Source: Candidatus Heimdallarchaeota archaeon LC_3
GTDB taxonomy: Archaea > Asgardarchaeota > Heimdallarchaeia > Hodarchaeales > LC-3
DNA: 64,000 nt
Assembly: GCA_001940645.1 (NCBI GenBank)
Contig: MDVS01000014.1
Location: 74,503-138,502 of the forward strand
Direction: 5' to 3'
Shown: positions 54,560 through 63,546 of the stretch, in pieces
Numbering within the stretch: position 1 is the stretch's first letter
How the letters are laid out: each line of letters starts with the position of its first letter
Notes under the pieces: generated by a model
Database searches by the model: none
The model's input: the letters and a program-made list of their open reading frames with translations, nothing else
What the model was told of the DNA's origin: nothing
Translations under genes and position numbers: made by a program

Positions 54560-54930
54560 TTCCTTTTTTGTTATCATCATTCTAAAATTATTTATCTTTT
54601 TCATTTCTTTTATATTAAATAAGTAGTCTGCTGGTCCATCTTTTGTTCGATTTTTGAATTCATTTTCGATAATGGTTATAAAAATTTTTTTTGTCCAGAA
54701 AAATCTATATATCGTGCCCAAACTCTCCCAATGTGTCTTCATAACCATCCAGTGCCATTTGAGCATTATTTATTCTTTTGATTTCACCAGGGGTAATTTA
54801 AAAGTCTACCACGGTTGATTAATTAAAGATGTTCTGATTAGTTCTAAATTTTCACAGGATAATTGCATTAATTGATGGAAGTTGGTCTAAATATTTAAGC
54901 GAAATTAAATCATTCCCTTTATCAACAAGA
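54560..54930 (-). pseudogene. Remnant of the 3' part of a PAS sensor gene
   Basis: The minus-strand sequence is homologous to the 3' coding end of the gene at 62734-63432. Matching blocks include CTGGTCCATCTTTTGTTCGA (plus-strand form), the region encoding a WVKYLDLSEL-like end, and 54838-54920 against about 62890-62965. Stops and frame changes interrupt it, for example in the piece read WMVMKTHWESLGTIYRFFW. It ends where MCP-derived sequence of opposite orientation begins, marking a rearrangement joint near 54930. Confidence 0.65.
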
Positions 54931-55634
54931 ATAAAAACAAATTCTGATGATGAATTAGGTAATGTTGCACTTTACCTGAATATTCTACTAGATTTTGCTC
55001 AGGAGCTAGTTTCTAGAGTACAGGAAGTATCCAGCTCAGTTACCTCTGCCTCAGAAGAATTAGTTTCTTCAACCGAAGAACTTAACGCTATCAGCGAAGA
55101 AATATCATCAATAACTCAACAGATATCCAAAGGTTCTATCAGTCAAAGCGAGCAGATTTCCTTTGCAGCAAAAGCGACCAACACTCTAAAAGAGGAATAT
55201 CAGGAAAAAATCAAAGGATTAAACTTATCAACTGAACTAATAGAAAATAAAACTAGCCAAGTTAATATGTTAGCTCTCAATGCATCATTGAAGCTGCTCG
55301 TGCAGGAGAATATGGCAGAGGGTTCGCAGTAGTAGCAGAAAACATTCGCCAATTAGCAGAAGAAACCAAAGTTTCTCTTGCAGAAGTTACAGGTGTTGTA
55401 ATTGATCTCCAAAAGACTTTGGAAGAGAATATTCCAACAGTGAATTCCTCCATACAGGGAGAAGCATCTATTGCAGAAGAAACAGCTGCAGGATCTGAAG
55501 AAGCCAGCTCAGTTACTGAAGAGCAGGCTGCTACATCTCAAGAGATGTCAGCTGCGGCACAGGAATTAGCAGATCTCGCTACTTCACTCTCTGCGTTCAT
55601 AGGTGGTTATAAAGTCGATCTGATGAAAGGATAA
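54931..55634 (+). pseudogene. 5'-truncated MCP signalling domain with 1-bp deletion
   Basis: Reading starts mid-gene with TNSDDELGNVALYLNILLDF, then the coiled coil [40 protein letters not shown] and [10 protein letters not shown]. At 55281-55290 TGCATCATTG has lost one A compared with TGCATCAATTG of the functional copies. The continuation [20 protein letters not shown] to [12 protein letters not shown] is therefore in another frame. No membrane segment, ectodomain or start is left. The tail part (ATG 55419) is too short to function. It is a third, dead MCP between two intact ones. Confidence 0.88.
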
Positions 55635-55786
55635 TGATATTCGTTAAATTATTATAATAGTATTCTCTTTTTCTCCCCTTTTCTTTTTTTCAAAAATTTT
55701 TACGTTTCATAAGGAAATTTATTTGAGAAGGTAAATTCTTTTTTCTCAGAAATTTTAACTTAGATAAAAATATAAACAAAACTATC

Positions 55787-57655
55787 ATGATATCTCTAAA
55801 CGTTAAAAAAACAATATTAAATCTCACATTATTTCAGAAATTCTTCACTATCATGATTTTGCTTTCAATCATACCTCTAACTTTATCTGGTGTTGTCATA
55901 TATCAATCAGCTGAACAAGGTTTTCATGCAGAAACTCTTGATGTAGCAGCACAAATTTCGTTAGACCTTGGAAAACAGATTGAACCATTTTTAGTGCAAG
56001 CAGAAGATGACTTAATGGGAATAGGGAATATTCCAAGCATTTATCAAGCAACAAAGATAGGTGCAGCAATGGATAAAGCCACTTTATATGCAACGTATGA
56101 AGGTGGTAAATTCGGAGCAGCAAACGAAGCTGATAACCTCCCAACAAAAGAGATCAAAACTTGGGACCCATCAAATGATCCAAATCCTGAAGGATCACAA
56201 TATTTGGAATATTACACAACCCTTCATCCCGAATATTTAGAAATTTTTGTAACCGATGTAAGAGGTTATAATGTAGCAACGATGTCATCACTTCCTGGTG
56301 ACTTTGATCAAGGAGGTGAAGGATGGTTTATTGAAACTGTTACTAATGATGTTTATATTGAATATGAATTCGATGAATCTGCTGGACAAACTGTAATGTC
56401 TGTTTGTACGAAATTGATGAAAGGTACCGAATTTTTTGGTGTAATAAAAGCTGCGATCTATCTTATGGATCTTTTTGATGAGCTAGTAGAGCAACAAACA
56501 TATTTTGAAACTGGATACTCATTTTTAGCAAATAAAGGAACAAACACTATTACTGCAATTGGTACTATTGGATCCGTGGAAATATCTGGAAGTGAACATG
56601 GCCTTGAAGGAAGAAATTTAACAGATTTTATGAGCCTTGAAGAGCTTCAAACTCCTATTGTAAACGAATTTGTAAATGATGCCTATTTTGGAAGTTTTGG
56701 CGATAAAGATTATGTTATTGGATATTTCAACGATGAACACGTTCCATTCTATGTCGTAGTTGTTCTCCCAAGAGCCATTTTTGAAAATCCTCTCAATACT
56801 GTATTATTCACTATTGTGGCTTTTGTGGTTGCCTTCTTTTTGATAGCAGCTGTTGTTTCTTTCTATGTAGCATCGAATATCTCAAAACCTATGTCAAATC
56901 TAGCATCAATTAGTCAAGAAATGGCCAATGGTGATTTAACGAAAAATTTAGAAAATGACAGATCATCGAAAGATGAAATATATTCGTTAATGTCTAATTT
57001 TCAATTAATGCAAACATCCTTAAAAGAATTGGTTATTAAAATAAGTTCTGCTGTATTATCCTTATCAAGTTCAGCTCAAGAAATGGCTTCTTCTGCTGAA
57101 GAGGTTAATGCAACAAGCGAAGAAATTTCTTCGATTACCCAACAGATATCCAAAGGTACCCAAAATCAGACAAATCTAGCAAATACATCAGTTAAAAATG
57201 TTCAAAATTTAAAAATCATATTTAATGAAAAGATTAAGGGTATTCAGATCGCCTCTGGGTTGATTGAAGAAATTACCTCTAAAGTAAACATGCTTGCTTT
57301 AAACGCTTCTATTGAGGCTGCTCGTGCAGGAGAATATGGTAGAGGTTTTGCTGTTGTTGCTGAGAATATTCGTAGTTTAGCAGTTAATACAAAAGATTCT
57401 TTAGGAGAAGTTGATTCTTATGTGAATGATCTTCAAGATTCTTTAAGTAGTTCAATAACTTCAATTAATGATTCAGTTGAACAAATTGCTATAATTTCTG
57501 AGGAAACTGCTTCTGGAGCTGAAGAAGCAAGTGCTGCAACTGAAGAGCAAGCTGCTACGATGGAAGAAATTAGTGCTTCTGCTCAAGAATTAGCAGATTT
57601 GTCTTTAGACTTGGAAAGATTAATAAAGCAATTTAAAATTGAAACCAGAACATAA
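55787..57655 (+). CDS. Methyl-accepting chemotaxis-type transducer with Cache ectodomain
   Basis: The protein is 622 residues. TM1 is about 17-38 ([20 protein letters not shown]). A dCache-like ectodomain covers about 40-330: [40 protein letters not shown] and [20 protein letters not shown], the typical ligand-binding fold for amino acids or organic acids. TM2 is about 338-362, then HAMP ([20 protein letters not shown]) and the signalling hairpin with [20 protein letters not shown]. The cytosolic half is almost the same as that of the 52349-54157 protein, while the ectodomains are unrelated, indicating domain shuffling. Confidence 0.93.
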   Translation: MISLNVKKTILNLTLFQKFFTIMILLSIIPLTLSGVVIYQSAEQGFHAETLDVAAQISLDLGKQIEPFLVQAEDDLMGIGNIPSIYQATKIGAAMDKATLYATYEGGKFGAANEADNLPTKEIKTWDPSNDPNPEGSQYLEYYTTLHPEYLEIFVTDVRGYNVATMSSLPGDFDQGGEGWFIETVTNDVYIEYEFDESAGQTVMSVCTKLMKGTEFFGVIKAAIYLMDLFDELVEQQTYFETGYSFLANKGTNTITAIGTIGSVEISGSEHGLEGRNLTDFMSLEELQTPIVNEFVNDAYFGSFGDKDYVIGYFNDEHVPFYVVVVLPRAIFENPLNTVLFTIVAFVVAFFLIAAVVSFYVASNISKPMSNLASISQEMANGDLTKNLENDRSSKDEIYSLMSNFQLMQTSLKELVIKISSAVLSLSSSAQEMASSAEEVNATSEEISSITQQISKGTQNQTNLANTSVKNVQNLKIIFNEKIKGIQIASGLIEEITSKVNMLALNASIEAARAGEYGRGFAVVAENIRSLAVNTKDSLGEVDSYVNDLQDSLSSSITSINDSVEQIAIISEETASGAEEASAATEEQAATMEEISASAQELADLSLDLERLIKQFKIETRT

Positions 57656-57764
57656 ATACTCCCGAAAGTTCATTATTTTCTCTAATATTTTAAAAAAAAT
57701 TAATAAAATCCCTCCTTTTTTTTCACAAAAAATACTTTTTCCAGATATTTAATTATTTATCTTT

Positions 57765-58001
57765 TTCTTTTTTTTATATTAAATAATTGTCTGCTGGTCC
57801 ATCTTTTGTTCGATTTTTGAATTCATTTTCAATAATGGTTATATAAATTATTTTTGTCCAGAAAGAACTATATTTAATGTCCTAACTCTCCCAAATGTGT
57901 CTTCACAACCATCCAGTGCCATTTGAACAATATTTAATGTTTTGTTTTCACCAGTGGTAATTTAAAAGCCTATTACGGTTGATTGATTAATAATGTTCTG
58001 A
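57765..58001 (-). repeat. Dispersed sensor-end repeat, copy 2 (decayed)
   Basis: About 240 bp closely similar to 54590-54850, and more distantly to 61040-61260 and 62660-62900. Shared blocks on the plus strand include GTCTGCTGGTCCATC, TTTGTCCAGAAA, CCATCCAGTGCCATTTGA and TTTTCACCAGTGGTAATTT. The ancestral sequence is the 3' coding end of a PAS sensor gene on the minus strand. Here it lies directly beyond the stop of the 58002 gene, as if an extra terminal PAS was cut off. Confidence 0.75.
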
Positions 58002-60746
58002 TCAATCAGAATTAATAATATCTAGAGGTCTCATTGTACTGAGTAATAATTCTTTCTCTTTTAGTTTTATTTTATTTAGTTTGACTTCTACATCAAAAAT
58101 TTTACCGTTATCTTTTCTTTTATATCTCCAATTAAACCTCTGAGGATCACCGAAATAAGTAGCACTTATCTTCTCTATAATCTTTACAAAGGAAGGTTTG
58201 TCATCTGGTTGTTTTCTTGGAGAAAAATCAAGCGGGCTCAGTTCAATGATTTCATCTTTTGATTCATATCCTAATAGTTTAACAGCTGCTTCATTACAAT
58301 CGATGATTATTTCCCGGTCTAGTATCAGAATAGCATCCTCAGCTGAATCAAAAATAGTCTTATAAATAAGTTCATTCTCCATTAGAGAACGTTTGGTTTT
58401 TTCAATGTCAGTGACATCAATAAATTTTATCCAAATCCATCCCCAATTTTCTCTATATTCTTCAGAAACGTAGTGAGTGACATTTATTAGCTTTTTTTCT
58501 CCATTCTTTTTGATGTAAGGAATAAGAATAGATTGTTCATGGATATTCTTATCTATTCCTAAAATTATCTTAATAAATGCTTTTGACAATCCAAGCTGTT
58601 TGTTAAGCATTTTTCCAGTTATTGCTTTGAGATATTCCTCTTTATCTTTTAAGTCAAGTAGTTCTAATGATGCTTGATTAATATCAATCAAAATATTTTT
58701 CTTCAAACAAGTAATTATTTCCTCGGTATTATTTTCAAAATAATCATTAAGGTTGGATACACCTTGTTTCCGTAAACTGTTAAGATGATTTTTAATTTCT
58801 GAATAGTCACTTATAACTTGTGGGATATAATTTTGTTCAAATAGACTTCTAAATTTCCATTTACTTTCTAATAGAACTTTTTTGTCTATAATTGGTTCTG
58901 TAATGTCTCTCACGATAACAAGAATTTCTTCATCACCACTGGTAACCATTCGAGCTTCATAATAGTGAAGCTGGTCTTTTAAGGATAAAGCATATTCAAA
59001 TTTGGTTATTTTACTTTCAGATTCAAATAAGTAATCAACATTTTCTTTGAGCATGCTAGCCACAACTTCGGGAAGGACATCAAAAAAAGTTTTTCCTAAA
59101 AATTCATCTGGGGGTAAATTAAGGGACTCTTGATTTCCTCGGAAAGAAAGGATCTTAGTATCTCTGTCAATCCTGAAGACCATATCTGGAATAGCACTTA
59201 GCATTGCTTCATTTTGGATCTCTGCATGTTTACGATCAGTAACATCTATAAATACGCCATAAGCAAAATTAATTCCTCCTTTCATTTCTGTAGATATGGA
59301 TTTGTCATGAAGCCAAATCCACTTTCCATCTTTTCTTTGAATCCTATATTCAATATTAAATTCACTTTTATTTTCAAAAAGAAGCTGGTAATGATTAGTT
59401 ACACTTTCCAAATCATCAGGATGGATTCTACCAAACCAGAGTTCTTCACCTCCTTCAATTATTTCTTGATCGGAGTAACCATAAACTTGGTATACATTGG
59501 AACTGATAAAAATTGTTTTTCCAGATTCATCGGAAATCCAGGAAACCGCTGGAATATTATCAATTAGGTTGGAATATCTAGATTCACTTTCAATTAAGGC
59601 AAGTTTTGTTTTAGTTTGCTCTGTAATGTCTCTAACAATTGTCAGAACTTGATCTATACCGTTTCTCACCATTCTGGCTTCATAATGGAGAACACCGGTT
59701 TTAAAAGGTAGTGAATATTCAAAACTACTAGTTTCTTTGCTCCGCAGTGTTTTTTCGATATTATACATATAAATTTCAGAGACATCTTCCGGGAGAGTCT
59801 CTGAAACAGTTTTTCCTATTATTGATTCTGGTTCAACAAATAGTTCCTTTTTAGATCCCCGAAAAGATAAATGCATTCCATTCTTATCTAACTGAAATAA
59901 TAAATCTGGTAATGCTTCCAGTATGACATTACTTTTGTGTTCACTTTCTTTCAATTGCTGTTCTATTTTTTGTTTCTCTGTTATATCACGTACAATTCTA
60001 ACTAGTAAATTCTTATTCTTATATTTGAAGACGCTGGATTTAAATTCGACAGTGATTATTGTTCCATCTTTTTTTCTATTTTTTCGAGAAGGAACCAGGA
60101 AAGTTTCACCTTCTTTAACCTCATTTAGGACTTGAGAAGTTTTTTCTGGTTCAACAGTGATGTCATTAACGTGTAGTTTCAGAAATTCCTCACGAGTATA
60201 ACCGTAAATTTCCTCAGCAGCAGGATTAATATCATAAAATCGTTTGGTTTCTAGATCCAATAACAGAATAGCGTCATTTTCATTCTCAAATATTAATCGA
60301 TATTTCTCCTCACTTTCTTTTAATAATAATTCAATTCGATTTTGATAAGCAATCATACTAATTACGTGAATTAACTCACGATATTGGCTTTTAATATCAG
60401 TACCTTTAGTAATGTAATAATTAGCACCTAAATTAAGAGCTTGTATTGCAACTTCTTCTCTTCCGCGACCCGTAAAGATAATAACGGGAAAGTTACTAGT
60501 GGTGGGATTGTTGCGAATTTCTTCTAAAACCTCTAACCCATTTTTTCCAGGCATTTCATAATCAGAAATAAGTAGATCGTAATTATTTTCTTTTATTAAA
60601 TCGAAAACTTTAGTAGAATCTGATAATGTATCAATTTTTATCCGTTCTTGACCTTCTCGTTTTAAATATATCTTGGTTAAACTTAAAAAAGATTCATCAT
60701 CGTCTAAAAGTAAAATTCTGATGATTTCACTGTTTGTAGTATTCAA
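58002..60746 (-). CDS. REC plus multi-PAS signalling protein without kinase domain (second copy)
   Basis: The protein is 914 residues. REC is at about 8-126 (acidic pair D15/D16, phospho-acceptor in LLISDYEMPGKNG, IIFTGRG, YYITKGTD), then about five or six PAS units, ending with YKTIFDSAEDAILILDREII and KLKEKELLLSTMRPLDI. No transmitter, HTH or enzymatic output. The frame opens with TTG 60746. Blocks such as 59210-59540 are nearly identical in DNA to 50060-50400 of the larger paralogue, which has one more PAS unit near its N-terminus. It is convergent with the Cache MCP, a mirror of the arrangement around the other pair. Confidence 0.85.
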   Translation of the reverse strand: MNTTNSEIIRILLLDDDESFLSLTKIYLKREGQERIKIDTLSDSTKVFDLIKENNYDLLISDYEMPGKNGLEVLEEIRNNPTTSNFPVIIFTGRGREEVAIQALNLGANYYITKGTDIKSQYRELIHVISMIAYQNRIELLLKESEEKYRLIFENENDAILLLDLETKRFYDINPAAEEIYGYTREEFLKLHVNDITVEPEKTSQVLNEVKEGETFLVPSRKNRKKDGTIITVEFKSSVFKYKNKNLLVRIVRDITEKQKIEQQLKESEHKSNVILEALPDLLFQLDKNGMHLSFRGSKKELFVEPESIIGKTVSETLPEDVSEIYMYNIEKTLRSKETSSFEYSLPFKTGVLHYEARMVRNGIDQVLTIVRDITEQTKTKLALIESESRYSNLIDNIPAVSWISDESGKTIFISSNVYQVYGYSDQEIIEGGEELWFGRIHPDDLESVTNHYQLLFENKSEFNIEYRIQRKDGKWIWLHDKSISTEMKGGINFAYGVFIDVTDRKHAEIQNEAMLSAIPDMVFRIDRDTKILSFRGNQESLNLPPDEFLGKTFFDVLPEVVASMLKENVDYLFESESKITKFEYALSLKDQLHYYEARMVTSGDEEILVIVRDITEPIIDKKVLLESKWKFRSLFEQNYIPQVISDYSEIKNHLNSLRKQGVSNLNDYFENNTEEIITCLKKNILIDINQASLELLDLKDKEEYLKAITGKMLNKQLGLSKAFIKIILGIDKNIHEQSILIPYIKKNGEKKLINVTHYVSEEYRENWGWIWIKFIDVTDIEKTKRSLMENELIYKTIFDSAEDAILILDREIIIDCNEAAVKLLGYESKDEIIELSPLDFSPRKQPDDKPSFVKIIEKISATYFGDPQRFNWRYKRKDNGKIFDVEVKLNKIKLKEKELLLSTMRPLDIINSD

Positions 60747-61029
60747 GAATGAACCCTTTGTAATTCTTCATGCAATTCTTCAAATTTTTAAATCAAAGTT
60801 TTATTATGACTAAGTAAATTTCCTAATAAAATAAAAAAAAAAAATTTGATGAGTAATTTTTTTTTCCTAAAACATAGGTAGGCTATAGAATTAAGGAATT
60901 GATTTTTAACCCGAATTCAGATAGGAGATGAAAAAATAGAGCAAAAAATAGATTTTAATTTCATAATAATTTCTAGAATGGATTAATTCGAGAATTCTTT
61001 TCAGGAGCTTATATTAATAGAACGATCGT

Positions 61030-61445
61030 AAATCGGAATTATATCGTCTCTTGATCCATATACTGTTCGATATTTGAATTCATTTTCAATTAAGGATTAT
61101 CCGATTTTTTTTAAGTTTGGAAAGATCTATATATTTTGTCCAAACTCCACTAAATGTGCCTTTATAATCATCGGACACTATTTGAACAATATTGGTTTTT
61201 TGATTTCACCAGTGGTAATTTTTAAGTTTCCTATGGTTGACTGATCAATTGTGACTTCTTCTCTTCCACGACTGGCAAAGATAATAATATGAAGCTTAAT
61301 GGTCCTAGAATTCTTGCTAATTTCTTCTAAAACCTCCAACTCATTTTTTTCAGGCATTTCATAAGCAGAAATAAGTAGATCGTAATTATTTTCTTTAAGG
61401 AAATCGAAAACTTTAGTAGAATCAGAGAATGAATCAATTTTGTTG
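61030..61445 (-). pseudogene. REC-PAS gene reduced to its two ends by internal deletion
   Basis: 61260-61445 (minus strand) matches the REC start of the 58002-60746 gene, around 60440-60640: plus-strand GGCATTTCATAAGCAGAAAT versus GGCATTTCATAATCAGAAAT, and AAAACTTTAGTAGAATC in both. Directly adjoining, 61030-61260 matches the 3' sensor-end repeat. The middle of the gene (all inner PAS units) is missing, and both parts carry stops. It is a third, deleted copy of the receiver-PAS family. Confidence 0.75.
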
Positions 61446-62033
61446 AATATTCCAAATGGTAAAAATTATTATCAAACGAGAGCAAAAACCGGAAAAAATA
61501 TTATAATGGCTTTTTAGAATTTTAGTAAGTTGATTGAAGAAAAAAAATAACTATTTTGGATGGTTGGTAAAAAAATATTTTTTGTCTTACTAATTTGTAT
61601 TTAATCTAATATTCTTTATTAAAATCGAAAAATTTAATGAAAAATTTATAATAATAATGAAAAATATTAAAAATATGAGCTTAAATAAGTTTTAAGGAGA
61701 TTTACGAAACGATTTTGAAAATAAAAACAACAGTAGAATCTGAATGAGAATCAATTGAATTTTTCCCGACATTTTTAAATTTAGTTATAATTTTTAAAAC
61801 AGTCCTAAAATAATCATTTCTTTAAGATATGGATTATAAATTTCCTAATGAAATAAAATTTTCCAAAAAAGATTATATTATTAATAGTATAAGGATATGA
61901 TATCTACACGTCAAACGATACTGAATTAATTTCTGGTAAATTTAATTTTGTGATTTATAAAAATGTATTTTTAAACGAATTTTGATACAATTCAAAATTA
62001 GTAGTAGATTAGAAAATTCAAAAGAGGAATAAA
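61446..62033. other. Long AT-rich region upstream of the small GTPase gene
   Basis: No ORF could be supported. Poly-A/T rich. It probably carries the promoter of the GTPase gene; GAGGAATAAA just before 62034 supplies a Shine-Dalgarno-like AGAGGA. Confidence 0.4.
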
Positions 62034-62564
62034 ATGAACTACGATGATCATATTTTAAAAATATTGGTAATCGGTGAGTTAGGGGTCGGAAAAACGACTG
62101 CAATCTCTCGCTTTGTTGATGGCAAATTCATATCTAATATGAAATCTACAATTGGAGTAGATTTTTCTTTAAAACATCTAAAGTATCACGAAAATGGAAA
62201 AGATATTGCTAATGTTGCTTTACAGATCTGGGATGTAGCAGGTGAAAAACGCTTTCGTGATATTTTACCCGTTTATATTCAAGGTACGAAAGGAATTATT
62301 GCTACTTTTGATAGTACTTCATTCAATACCTTAGAAGCTTTAGTAGATTGGTTTGATAAAATTGATTCCCTGATAAAAATTGATGGAATACCCATTATTT
62401 TAATGTCGACGAAACATGACTTAAATCCAAACATGGATACAGAAATTGTGAAGAGATTTAAAGAAAAAAATGGTTTATTTAACTATTTTCAAACAAGTTC
62501 AGTTTCAGGCGAGAATATTGAGGATGTCTTTTATTCTTTAGCAAAAAAAATTGTATACTCCTAA
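62034..62564 (+). CDS. Ras/Rab-like small GTPase
   Basis: This is a 176-residue single-domain GTPase of the eukaryote-like superfamily expanded in Asgard archaea. G1 is GELGVGKT (14-21) and the switch I Thr is T39 in STIGVDF, as in Rab proteins. G3 is WDVAGEKRF (D67-G70), with Glu at the position of the catalytic Gln. G4 is TKHD (126-129) rather than NKxD, and G5 is SSVSG. No C-terminal prenylation Cys exists, so it is probably not lipid-anchored in the eukaryotic manner. AGAGGA precedes ATG 62034. The Q-to-E change predicts altered or GAP-dependent hydrolysis. Longin/roadblock-like proteins elsewhere in the window are possible partners. Confidence 0.92.
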   Translation: MNYDDHILKILVIGELGVGKTTAISRFVDGKFISNMKSTIGVDFSLKHLKYHENGKDIANVALQIWDVAGEKRFRDILPVYIQGTKGIIATFDSTSFNTLEALVDWFDKIDSLIKIDGIPIILMSTKHDLNPNMDTEIVKRFKEKNGLFNYFQTSSVSGENIEDVFYSLAKKIVYS

Positions 62565-62733
62565 CATAACATAATTTAGCAAATCCAGAATATAGGTCAT
62601 TACATCCACGTTGCTTGCACTTTAAAATCATTTTAATCTATCAATATTTCTTTCACGATCGTATATCAATATTGCATCGTCTACTGATTCATCTATTGTT
62701 TGATATTTGAGTTCACTTTCAATTAATGATTAT

Positions 62734-63432
62734 TCAATTTATTTTAAGTTCAGAAAGATCTAAATATTTTGTCCAAACTCTACCAAATGTATCTTTAAAA
62801 TCATCGGGTACTATTTGAACAATATTTACTCTTTTGATTTCACCAGTGGCAATTTTTAAGTCTACTATGGTTGACTGATTATAGATATTCTGATCAATTC
62901 GAATTATTAGCTGGATAAATGCACTAATTGCTGGAGGTTGATCTAAATATTGAAGCGGAATTAAATCAGCAAATTCTTGTTTAGTTTTAACTTTGAATAA
63001 ATCTAAAGCTGCTTGGTTTACTCCTGTTAGTTTAATTTTTTTAGCACAAGTGAGTAATGCATCATGATTATTTTCAAAGTATTCTTTTAGATTAGAAATA
63101 CCGATGTTCCTAAGATTATTCAAATATTCTTTTACTTCTGAATAATCCCTTTCTGCATTTGCAATAGGAGTCTGTTCAAATAAGCTAAGAAATTTATTTT
63201 CGCTTTCTAAAAGTTTCTCTTGAGCTTTTTTCCGTTCTGCGATAATTTCATAGATTGATAACACTTCACTAACCATATTAGAACCAACTTGTTTCACTGG
63301 TATAAATCTTAAGTCAACCCAGCTATTCGCTCTAGTTAATATTTCCTCTCTTGTAATGATTCCCTCTTGAACTGTTTTATCAAACATATGTTTCAGTTTC
63401 TCTAGATGATCAGGATGAACAAGATCAAACAC
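62734..63432 (-). pseudogene. 5'-truncated PAS sensor protein
   Basis: The open part (GTG 63432, 232 codons) starts in the middle of a PAS domain at VFDLVHPDHLEKLKHMFDKT. It continues with its PAC (WVDLRFIPVKQVGSNMVSEV), then a second PAS-like unit from KFLSLFEQTPIANAERDYSE to FGRVWTKYLDLSEL. Immediately upstream, another frame (63440-about 63530) reads NLFVGERERIRLQLEKFLED then LRKY-TGA, so the earlier part of the gene is lost by deletion and frame change. A transposase gene starts at 63547. The C-terminal unit is the parent form of the dispersed sensor-end repeat. A short protein could still be made. Confidence 0.65.
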
Positions 63433-63546
63433 TGAAGTATCAGTACTTCCGCAAGTCTTCTAAAAATTTTTCTAATTGTAATCTAATTCTTTCTCTCTCT
63501 CCGACAAAAAGGTTAAATGACAAGTTCTTTTTAAGTTTTAACTACG

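Noticed and set aside
54551..54766. 71-codon minus-strand ORF as an independent small gene.
   Set aside because: It is a frameshifted piece of the sensor-end repeat, as shown by similarity to 57765-58001 and 62660-62900.
55419..55634. 71-codon ORF as a small MCP-like adaptor.
   Set aside because: It is the 3' end of the MCP pseudogene after its 1-bp deletion, and lacks the hairpin tip and any membrane segment.
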